Below are positions 1 through 6,195 of a DNA stretch of 13,164 bases, one piece after another. Origin of the DNA: Caulobacteraceae bacterium (GTDB taxonomy: Bacteria > Pseudomonadota > Alphaproteobacteria > Caulobacterales > Caulobacteraceae). The stretch is taken from positions 1 through 13,164 of the forward strand of contig JANXWN010000345.1 in the NCBI GenBank assembly GCA_025351125.1. Reading direction: 5' to 3'. Below the pieces are notes generated by a model. The model was not told the origin of the DNA. It ran no database searches and saw only the letters and a list, made by a program, of their open reading frames with translations. The translations under genes and the position numbers were made by a program. Position 1 is the first letter of the stretch. Each line of letters starts with the position of its first letter.

Positions 1-1
1 G

Positions 2-1588
2 GCCGCGGCCATCGCCGCGCATGACGCAGGCGCGGCGGTGCGCTTGGTGGAGAAGGGCGAAAAGCTGGGCGGCACGGCGGCCATTTCGGGTGGCGTGGTC
101 TGGGCGCCCGGCAACGCGCACATGGACGGGGTGGATCCCGAGGAGGATAGAAAGGGCGCCCTCGCCTATTTTCACGCCCTCAGCGACACCCTGGACGACG
201 ACGTGTTGGGAGCCTTCGTGTCCGAGGCGGGAGAGGCGCTGGCCTATCTGGAGGGGTCGACCCCGTTGCGCTTCGCCAGCCTAGCCGGTTACCCCGACTA
301 CTACCTAGGGCGGCCCGGCGCCCGGCCCGAAGGCGGCCGGGCGCTGGACGCCGATCTGTTCGATTTTAAGACCCTCGGCGACTGGGCCGACAAGGTGTTC
401 ACTTCGGGCCAAGTTTCGCGCCTTATGCTGCGTGAAACCCCGCTGGGGGGCGCCGCGACCCTGCCGCCGCCGACCGAATTCATGGCCCGCGCCGAGGCCG
501 ATCTGCGCGGCTTTGGCCAATCAGTGGTGGGCGCTTTGCTGGCCGGTTGCCTGAGCCGGGGGATAAAGCCTGTGCTCAACGCCGCCGTGCGCCGGCTTGT
601 CGTCGAAAACGAGGCGGTTACCGGGGTGGAGATCGAGGCCGACGGCGTGCGTCGTCGCGTGACGGCCCGTCGCGGCGTCGTCCTGGCCACCGGCGGGTTC
701 GAGTGGAACCGCGAACTGGTGGCGAGTTTTCTTAAAGGTCCGCTGACGCACCCGGCCTCGCCGCCGGGCAATACCGGCGACGGCCTAAAGCTGGCGCAGC
801 GCGTGGGCGCGGCGTTGGGAAACATGAACAGCGCCTGGTGGGCGCCGACCATGACGGCGGCCGGAGAAACGTGGCCCGACGGATCGCCCCGGTCCTCGCC
901 CGTGCTGATCGAGCGCACCTTGCCAGGCTCAATCCTGGTCAACCGGTCCGGCAAGCGATTCTGTAACGAGGCCACCAACTATTCGGCCCTGGCCGGCGCA
1001 TTCCACCAATTCGACCCCAACACCTATGCCTACGCCAATTTGCCGGCCTGGTTGATTTTCGACGGCGCCTACAAGAGCCGCTATATGGTGGGACAGGTCC
1101 TGCCCGGCCCCGCCGCGCCGGACTGGTTCGTTCGAGCCGACGACCTCGCCGCCTTGGCGGAAAAAATCGGCTGCGACGCCGAGGGCTTGGTTCAAACGGT
1201 CGCGCGGTTCAACACCCATGCGCAAGCCGGCCAGGACCCTGATTTCCAACGCGGCGTAAGCGCCTACGACACCTTCTACGGCGATCGTTCGCGTCCGGGC
1301 GCGGCCGGAACGCTGGGGCCCCTCACAACCGCGCCCTATTACGCCATCCCGATCACCATGGGGGCGTTGGGCACGAATGGCGGGGTCAAGACCGACGCCC
1401 TGGGCCGTGCTCTCGACCCGGACGGCGCCGTGATTGCGGGTCTTTACGCCGTAGGCAATGTGATGGCCGCGCCCACCGGCTCGGTCTATGCCGGCGCGGG
1501 GGGAACGCTGGGACCCGCCCTCACCTTCGGCTGTATCGCCGGACGACATGCCGCCGGACGGTCCAATCAGCCGTCCGCCAGGCCCTGA
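2..1588 (+). CDS. FAD-dependent 3-ketosteroid-dehydrogenase-like oxidoreductase, 5' end cut by window
   Basis: The frame is open from the first bases of the window, so the true start lies outside; 528 residues are visible. The N-terminal dinucleotide-binding glycines are missing, but the stretch that follows them in this flavoprotein family is present (VEKGEKLGGTAAISGG at visible residues about 16-31). The C-terminus carries the FAD-domain signature SVYAGAGGTLGPA, whose Tyr (visible residue about 496) and the Gly four residues later match the Tyr/Gly pair of the 3-ketosteroid delta-1-dehydrogenase active site. The family (fumarate reductase/KSTD superfamily) removes hydrogens from a ring next to a ketone, using FAD. 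Size is right for KSTD (about 510-570 residues). It is followed after 12 bases by the NmrA-like gene, so the two are probably co-transcribed. The exact substrate is unknown; a delta-4 dehydrogenase or a non-steroid relative is possible. The family call is firm, the substrate is inference. Confidence 0.9.
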   Translation, partial: AAAIAAHDAGAAVRLVEKGEKLGGTAAISGGVVWAPGNAHMDGVDPEEDRKGALAYFHALSDTLDDDVLGAFVSEAGEALAYLEGSTPLRFASLAGYPDYYLGRPGARPEGGRALDADLFDFKTLGDWADKVFTSGQVSRLMLRETPLGGAATLPPPTEFMARAEADLRGFGQSVVGALLAGCLSRGIKPVLNAAVRRLVVENEAVTGVEIEADGVRRRVTARRGVVLATGGFEWNRELVASFLKGPLTHPASPPGNTGDGLKLAQRVGAALGNMNSAWWAPTMTAAGETWPDGSPRSSPVLIERTLPGSILVNRSGKRFCNEATNYSALAGAFHQFDPNTYAYANLPAWLIFDGAYKSRYMVGQVLPGPAAPDWFVRADDLAALAEKIGCDAEGLVQTVARFNTHAQAGQDPDFQRGVSAYDTFYGDRSRPGAAGTLGPLTTAPYYAIPITMGALGTNGGVKTDALGRALDPDGAVIAGLYAVGNVMAAPTGSVYAGAGGTLGPALTFGCIAGRHAAGRSNQPSARP

Positions 1589-1600
1589 ACAGGAAAGCTT

Positions 1601-2518
1601 ATGACCGCCATCAAGAAGGTGCTCGTTCTGGGCGCCAGCGCCGACCAGGGTCTGCCGTTGCTGGACTGCCTGCTGTCCCACGGCTTCGCGCCCACCGCCG
1701 GCGGACGTCGGTCGGACGCCCTGAAGAACACGCCTTTCGCGAGCGTGCCGGTGACGCATGCCGACATTATGGACGAGGAGAGCCTGGTGCGCGCCATGGA
1801 CGGCCAGGACGCCCTGGCCCTCCACCTGCCGTTCGAGTTCGACCGCGCGCGCGCCGCCGGCTTTGGCGTGCGTATCGGATCGGCCGCCCGGCGCGCCGGA
1901 CTGGGCAAGATCGTGTTCAACACCAGCTGTTTCGTCGCCGACCACGACCTCGACTTGTCGGCCCATGATGGGCGGCGGGACATAGAGCACTCTATCGCGC
2001 AGAGCGGCGCCGATTACGTCATCGTCCGCCCGGTGGTGTTTATGGACAACATGATCCGCGTCTGGTCCAAGCCCTCGATCGTAAACAACGCCATCTTCGC
2101 CTACCCGGCCAAGGAGACCTTGAGGATCAACTGGATCTGCTTGCCGGATGTCGCGGCCTATATGACCTGCGCCCTCGGACGCGACGATCTGAAGGCTGAG
2201 CGCCTGGTGGTGGGCGGGCCCGAAACTTTTGTCGGGGCGGAAGTGGCCGAACGCCTCTCGCAGGCCACCGGGCGCGCCATCCGCTTTCAAAGCCTGACGC
2301 CCGACGAGTTTGCTTCGAAGATGAGCCTGTTGGTGACCGGCTCGCCCGACGTGGTCCCGCACAGCATGTACGACCGCATGGCGCAATTCTATCGCTGGTA
2401 TAACGCCCAGCCGACCTCGCCGCTGATCGTCGATATGGCCGCCGCCCTGGCGAAACTGCCGATCACCCCCACGCCTTTGGTGGAGTGGGCGCGGCGGCAA
2501 GACTGGAACCACGTTTGA
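1601..2518 (+). CDS. NmrA-family NAD(P)-binding protein (atypical SDR)
   Basis: 305 residues, the usual length for NmrA/atypical SDR proteins. The N-terminus is a Rossmann beta strand followed by a modified glycine loop, VLVLGASADQG at residues 7-17, in place of the common GATGxxG. The family's later landmarks follow: a strand ending in FNTSC, then the YVIVRPVVFMDN segment and a C-terminal substrate domain. The usual SDR YxxxK pair is not evident, which suits NmrA proteins; these may be redox sensors or true reductases/isomerases acting on small ketones. The start is supported by AGGAAAG seven to eight bases upstream of ATG. It lies 12 bases after the flavoprotein gene, which implies one operon and a shared catabolic role. 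It may act on the flavoprotein's product, but neither enzyme activity nor substrate can be read from the sequence. Confidence 0.85.
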   Translation: MTAIKKVLVLGASADQGLPLLDCLLSHGFAPTAGGRRSDALKNTPFASVPVTHADIMDEESLVRAMDGQDALALHLPFEFDRARAAGFGVRIGSAARRAGLGKIVFNTSCFVADHDLDLSAHDGRRDIEHSIAQSGADYVIVRPVVFMDNMIRVWSKPSIVNNAIFAYPAKETLRINWICLPDVAAYMTCALGRDDLKAERLVVGGPETFVGAEVAERLSQATGRAIRFQSLTPDEFASKMSLLVTGSPDVVPHSMYDRMAQFYRWYNAQPTSPLIVDMAAALAKLPITPTPLVEWARRQDWNHV

Positions 2519-2658
2519 CCGAGGCCGATAAGGACGCTCTGATCGTCGAGATGCACGGGATGATCGAGCGATGGCGCGCGGATCGCGGAATTGGAAGTCC
2601 TGGTCGGCACGCCGCGCAAGACACCGAAGAACTCGGGCGCCGCTCCCCCACCGTCTAG
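2515..2658 (+). CDS. Possible 47-residue ORF, TTG start overlapping the NmrA stop
   Basis: A TTG codon at 2515 overlaps the NmrA stop (TTGA) and opens a 47-residue frame ending at TAG 2656-2658. The predicted peptide begins with an acidic helix-like stretch (TEADKDALIVEMHGMIERWR) and ends in a polar Arg-rich tail. GGAA lies five bases upstream of the TTG, a weak ribosome site. The overlap is the kind seen in translational coupling, and the first 20 residues look protein-like, while the tail does not. It could be a small coupled protein, the stump of a decayed downstream gene, or chance. I recognise no family. Confidence 0.3.
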   Translation: MTEADKDALIVEMHGMIERWRADRGIGSPGRHAAQDTEELGRRSPTV

Positions 2659-2774
2659 ATATATCCACCCTCAACCTTTGTTCAAGCACCTGCGGTCTGC
2701 CCTCCTCGACCGTCAAAATGTCAAAGCGCCGTGTATTCAGCGTCGAGACCGAAGCTGGGTATTGCTGGTTTAGG

Positions 2775-2802
2775 GCGCCACGCCGACGTCGGCTCTTGGC
2801 GC
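2775..2802. terminator. Nested inverted repeat in a convergent gap, candidate bidirectional terminator
   Basis: GCGCCA (2775-2780) pairs with TGGCGC (2797-2802). Between them lies a perfect 12-base palindrome, GCCGACGTCGGC (2782-2793). The element sits between the converging NmrA operon and the secreted-protein gene, where a bidirectional terminator is expected. No T-run follows on either side, so a classical intrinsic terminator is not shown; a protein-binding site is the alternative. Confidence 0.35.
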
Positions 2803-2812
2803 TACATTGCCA

Positions 2813-2828
2813 CGACCGCGCGCGGTCG
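2813..2828. repeat. Perfect 16-base palindrome
   Basis: CGACCGCGCGCGGTCG reads identically on both strands. It lies 10 bases beyond the nested inverted repeat, in the same convergent gap (2659-2886), which otherwise holds nothing I can identify. A loop-free palindrome is a poor hairpin but a good dimer-binding or cruciform site. Function is not known. Confidence 0.5.
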
Positions 2829-2886
2829 CTGACTGGGTTTGGGGGTAACAATTGCTCCTGTACCCGGTCTCCTCACATGTCCAAAC

Positions 2887-3768
2887 TTACATTTGCACGT
2901 TTATGACGACTTCCGTCGCCGTACGCTGCCCGTTTTCTGTATACGTAACGTCGAAGCGGTTTATGCCGCGCGCGAAGTGCTTCGCGAGGACCTTCGCGCC
3001 GACTTCGGCGACGCCGGATGTTGTCCCGTCCTTGGTGACGGTGTCGCCGACCACCAAAGGAATAGGATCGACGGGCAGACCGTTGATGTTGTCTATGAAC
3101 AATTTGGCCGGCAATTGGCCGTCTTTCGATACTTTGATGCGAAACATATCGTGTTTCGGCTGCTGAACGAAATCATCCAACATGAATTCGGCAGTAAGAC
3201 CGTTAGTCAGGCTTCTTAGGTCAATGGTTTTAGTCGCTGCAGGAGCGCTCGACTCTGCCAGGCTGATATCATTCACAGTGGACACATCGAAAACCATGCC
3301 CGGCGGGAGTTGAGCATTGCCTCCTGGCACAAACAACGCCGGCCAGAATAGCAACAAACCGACGGTCCAAACTACGGTCTTGTGCCCTCCTCCTTCTTTA
3401 TTGTATCCACCAGATAACATCACGGTTTGGCCGTCGATCGCGTGCGTTTCAACGCCGGCAATCGAAACCTTTCCCTGAGTTCCGCCGATGTTTCGCCGTG
3501 AAACCTTGTCCACGCGACAGGTCGCCGGCGCTCCGCCCTTTATGATTAAGACGCCTCGGCTCTCGACATCGCGCCAGACTCTGCAACGAACAATTGTTCC
3601 CACGTCGTCATCGCCTCGCGCGCTGGAGACCTTCTCGTCGAGCGAGAGATACATCCGTGTCCCTGCTTCCAATGATCGATTCTCTGATGCCATCGCCGCC
3701 AAGGCCGGCGCCAAGCCGAATTGCATTGCGAACAGAAACGTCAACGCGGTCGAATTGTAGCGCTTCAT
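2887..3768 (-). CDS. Secreted or envelope protein of unknown function
   Basis: 293 residues from the ATG at 3768. An in-frame TTG five codons earlier is less likely, because GGGGTGGG sits just upstream of the ATG as ribosome site and the ATG begins a clean signal peptide (MKR, hydrophobic core, cut near ALA-A at residues 22-25). The mature part has two similar strand-entry motifs, LEAGTRMYLSLDEKV (33-47) and LPPGMVFDVSTVNDI (from 154). Between them is a hydrophobic segment, VVWTVGLLLFWPALFV at 132-147, followed by PGGNA, which may be a membrane anchor. Cys62 and Cys84 could form a disulfide. The C-terminal 70 residues look beta-rich. G+C is visibly lower than in the neighbours, and an IS3 relic ends 22 bases upstream of the start, so acquisition by transfer is plausible. 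I recognise the general style of such two-motif envelope proteins but no function. Confidence 0.75.
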   Translation of the reverse strand: MKRYNSTALTFLFAMQFGLAPALAAMASENRSLEAGTRMYLSLDEKVSSARGDDDVGTIVRCRVWRDVESRGVLIIKGGAPATCRVDKVSRRNIGGTQGKVSIAGVETHAIDGQTVMLSGGYNKEGGGHKTVVWTVGLLLFWPALFVPGGNAQLPPGMVFDVSTVNDISLAESSAPAATKTIDLRSLTNGLTAEFMLDDFVQQPKHDMFRIKVSKDGQLPAKLFIDNINGLPVDPIPLVVGDTVTKDGTTSGVAEVGAKVLAKHFARGINRFDVTYTENGQRTATEVVINVQM

Positions 3769-3789
3769 ATTTACCCACCCCAATAATTC

Positions 3790-3904
3790 TACACCGCCTC
3801 CGGGTATGCCGCAGACTGACTAGTTTAAGTTACGCCGCGAGGGGAATTTGGTCCATCGCGTCGCAGCAGCGTTTTTCGGCTTCGGCCGGCGGGATGTTTC
3901 CGAT
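3790..3904 (-). mobile_element. Relic of an IS3-family insertion sequence (transposase C-terminus plus terminal repeat)
   Basis: On the minus strand a frame ending at TAA (3830-3832) reads GAIGNIPPAEAEKRCCDAMD followed by QIPLAA. The xIGNIPPAEAE motif is characteristic of the last residues of IS3-family transposases. About 40 bases beyond the stop the sequence (plus-strand view from 3790) is TACACCGCCTCCGGGTATGC, close to the usual IS3-type end TGAACCGCCCCGGGTTTGCC. Stop codon, spacing and terminal repeat therefore agree with one end of an element. Homology stops near 3904; the rest of the transposase, the other end and any target duplication are absent. The terminal repeat has several substitutions, so this is an old, inactive fragment. 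It could not be a functional gene: only about 25 residues are left. Confidence 0.7.
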
Positions 3905-3950
3905 GGCGCCTCCCAATCCCAGCTTCACTCCCCCATCGCCGCCTGCCGCC

Positions 3951-4532
3951 TCACCGCTCCGAAAACCCCAACGCCGCGGCCGCCTGCAAATCAGCCGGCG
4001 TATCGACGTCGAGCGCCAAGCCGGGCCTTCCGATCACGATCGCGGCGTCGGGCGCCTGGACGTGATGGCGCGCGAAACTGTTTGGTCCGAAGCAAAGCGT
4101 GAAGGGTCGGTCGTCGCCGAGCGCCAGGGCGTTGGTGCCGTCGCCGCCTCTGTCGGGCGCGATGGCGATGCGGTCGCGCGCGGCCGCGGCCAAGATTTCA
4201 ATGTCATCGGCATTGAGCAAAGGCAGGTCGCCGTGAACGATCAAAATGCGCGAGGCGTCGTTTTTTCCGCGAATGGCGTCGATGACGCCCTGCAACTCCG
4301 CGTTTAGCCCGCGACCACGATCGTGACGCCATTCAAGGTCAGGGATCGGCGACGGGCCATCCGACAACAACACGATCCGGGCTACCGACGGACAAAGCCG
4401 CAGCGTGCGGATCACGTGATGAAACAGGCTCTCCGATAACCGTTCTCGGGCCAGCTTGCTCAAGTGGTCCGATAACCGGGTCTTGCGAGCGCCTTCGGCC
4501 TTCAGCGGCACGATCACCGTCCACCCGGTCAT
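3951..4532 (-). CDS. cofC: CofC, phospho-acid guanylyltransferase of coenzyme F420 synthesis
   Basis: 193 residues with a nucleotidyltransferase fold. CofC joins a three-carbon phospho-acid to GMP from GTP, giving the activated donor used by CofD. Visible landmarks are the nucleotide-binding start VPLKAEGARKTRL (8-20), HGDLPLL (100-106, with Asp102 as expected metal ligand), DRGGDGTNAL (127-136), a following FGPNSFARH stretch and a C-terminal LALDVDTPADL. All match CofC/FbiD. The ATG overlaps the cofD stop by four bases (ATGA), so translation is probably coupled. It is the last gene of the npdG-cofE-cofD-cofC operon. Depending on lineage, CofC enzymes use 2-phospho-L-lactate, phosphoenolpyruvate or 3-phospho-D-glycerate; the sequence alone does not let me choose. 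Confidence 0.93.
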   Translation of the reverse strand: MTGWTVIVPLKAEGARKTRLSDHLSKLARERLSESLFHHVIRTLRLCPSVARIVLLSDGPSPIPDLEWRHDRGRGLNAELQGVIDAIRGKNDASRILIVHGDLPLLNADDIEILAAAARDRIAIAPDRGGDGTNALALGDDRPFTLCFGPNSFARHHVQAPDAAIVIGRPGLALDVDTPADLQAAAALGFSER

Positions 4533-5443
4533 GGTCGGAACAATCGCGCCAAATCGATCGCGGCGCGGGCCACGCGGGCGCGATCATCCAGGGTCGTCAT
4601 TAGCGTCGCGGTGCGGGCCGTGCATACGCCCAGATCTACGCCCGGGTCGTCGCCGGAGTCGATCACCAAACCTTGTAACAGGTCACCATAGTGGGCTACG
4701 ATGGCGGTGTTGGCGACCGGAAGGCCGAGCTCCGCCATCAACTTTGCGGTGGGTCCCTTGACGGCCTTGCCGGCGATGATCGGCGAGACGGCGATGATCG
4801 GCGCGGTGGTTCGGCGCAGCGCGGCCTCGATGCCCGGCACCGCCAGGATCGGGTCAATGCTCAACCAGGGATTTGATGGCGCGATAACCACGGTGTCCGC
4901 CTTCTCGATCGCCCGCAGGACACCCGCCGCGGGTGCGGAATGCTGCACCCCGTCGAAAAAAATGCTGCGCACAATTGGTGCACAAGAATGGTCGACGAAA
5001 TAGCGCTGGAACGACAATAGACCGGCGTTGGTTTCGAGCATGGTCGCCACCGGATTATCGCTCATGGGCAGCACCTCGACGTGGACGCCCCAGGCCGCAG
5101 CGGCGCGCGCCGTGGTTTGCGAAAGCAGGCCGCCCGCCAGCCGCATCACGTGCAGCGCTAGATCGCCATCACCCAAATGGAACCAGTCCGGCCCGCCCAG
5201 CGACCGCAACGCCGACATAAACGACCAGGTCTCGCCCTCGCGTCCCCACCCTTGAACCGCATTGGCCTTGCCACTTAACGTGTACAGCAGGGTGTCGATA
5301 TCTGGAGAAACGGGCAGACCCAAATGGGTAAAATCGTCGCCGGTATTGACGATGGCGGTGATGTCCCGCGGCGCCATGATCCTGGTCAGGCCGAGCACAA
5401 GCTTGGCGCCGCCCACGCCACCGGTCAGCACGGCGACTTTCAT
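4529..5443 (-). CDS. cofD: CofD, FO phospho-acid transferase of coenzyme F420 synthesis
   Basis: 304 residues, typical for CofD/FbiA. The enzyme transfers the phospho-acid from the CofC-made guanosine diphosphate donor to the deazaflavin FO, forming F420-0 (or its dehydro or 3PG analogue). Family motifs appear in order: TGGVGGAK (7-14), NTGDD (33-37), HLGDGDLALH, LPMSDNPV, APSNPWLSIDP and SPIIAGKAVKGP. The first contacts the nucleotide, the second the metal and phosphate. The variant SPIIAGKA has Ala where many homologues have Gly, a mild difference. The start ATG overlaps the cofE stop by four bases and the stop overlaps cofC by four, a tight coupled arrangement. No FO synthase (FbiC or CofG/CofH) is in the window, so FO must be supplied from another locus. 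Confidence 0.95.
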   Translation of the reverse strand: MKVAVLTGGVGGAKLVLGLTRIMAPRDITAIVNTGDDFTHLGLPVSPDIDTLLYTLSGKANAVQGWGREGETWSFMSALRSLGGPDWFHLGDGDLALHVMRLAGGLLSQTTARAAAAWGVHVEVLPMSDNPVATMLETNAGLLSFQRYFVDHSCAPIVRSIFFDGVQHSAPAAGVLRAIEKADTVVIAPSNPWLSIDPILAVPGIEAALRRTTAPIIAVSPIIAGKAVKGPTAKLMAELGLPVANTAIVAHYGDLLQGLVIDSGDDPGVDLGVCTARTATLMTTLDDRARVARAAIDLARLFRP

Positions 5444-6183
5444 TGAAACAGATCCTCCGACACGGGCCGGACCAGGGCCGCCGCCGGGGCGTCGGGCGCT
5501 GTCCAGGTCAGACCGCGCACGATGACCGCCGGAACGCCTCCAGCGCCCTCCCCCATCGCCAGTCCCGCGGCCGAGGCGATCTGGTCCGCAAAGGCGATCT
5601 GGGTAACGGCAAGCCTGCGGCCGTCACGGTCGCGCTCGCCGCGATGATCCAGCAGGGCGGGCAGGCCCGCCGCGCCCAGCGCGACATTGACGACGCCCAG
5701 GCGCCATGGCCGGCCGAAGCTGTCGCAAATCACCACGCCGGGCGCCGGCTCTCCCAATCGGTCCCTTATCGCCACGGCGCGCGCGTCCGGATCGCGCGGC
5801 AGCAAGAGAACCCGATCCGCCGTCTGATCCACGCGCCCTGGCCCGATGTTGGATTGATCGATCCCGGCATTGGCCATCACCCAGCCTCTCTGGTGGCGGG
5901 TGATCAAGACGTGCGGCGCGGCGCGCACGACTGCAACGGACTCGCGCAGGATCAACTCCACAAGTCGAGGATCCTTACCCGTCAGCCTCGCCAGCCTTAC
6001 CGCTTTGGAGCCGGGTCTGACGGTCGCCAAATCGACGAACAGCCCGTCGGCCTTGGAAACAATCTTTTGGGTGATGACGAGGACGTCGCCTTGGCGAAAT
6101 TTTTGCCCTTGCGACAGCAAGGCGGCCAGATCGTCCCCCGGCGCGATTTCGCCCAAATAATCCAGGGGGATGACTTTTATCAT
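5440..6183 (-). CDS. cofE: CofE, F420-0:gamma-glutamyl ligase, stand-alone form
   Basis: 247 residues. CofE adds L-glutamates to F420-0 with GTP, making the gamma-linked tail. Motifs seen: VITQKIVSKADG (36-47), DPRLVELILRES (71-82), NAGIDQSN (105-112), DSFGRPWRLG (153-162) and a later ADQIASAAGLAMGEGAGG; Asp109 and Asp153 are expected metal or nucleotide ligands. The length is that of the archaeal single-domain enzyme. The C-terminal nitroreductase-like domain of actinobacterial FbiB, which reduces dehydro-F420, is absent. The gene starts 12 bases after npdG and its stop overlaps cofD by four bases. GAGG lies about ten bases before the ATG. The call as a CofE homologue is firm; tail length and the exact F420-0 variant accepted are unknown. 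Confidence 0.95.
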   Translation of the reverse strand: MIKVIPLDYLGEIAPGDDLAALLSQGQKFRQGDVLVITQKIVSKADGLFVDLATVRPGSKAVRLARLTGKDPRLVELILRESVAVVRAAPHVLITRHQRGWVMANAGIDQSNIGPGRVDQTADRVLLLPRDPDARAVAIRDRLGEPAPGVVICDSFGRPWRLGVVNVALGAAGLPALLDHRGERDRDGRRLAVTQIAFADQIASAAGLAMGEGAGGVPAVIVRGLTWTAPDAPAAALVRPVSEDLFQ

Positions 6184-6195
6184 GCACGCAGGACC

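Noticed and set aside
929..2851. 640-codon open frame on the minus strand, antisense to the flavoprotein and NmrA genes
   Set aside because: Arg/Gly/His-rich translation with no recognisable motif, opposite two well-conserved genes; a common artefact of high-G+C codon use.
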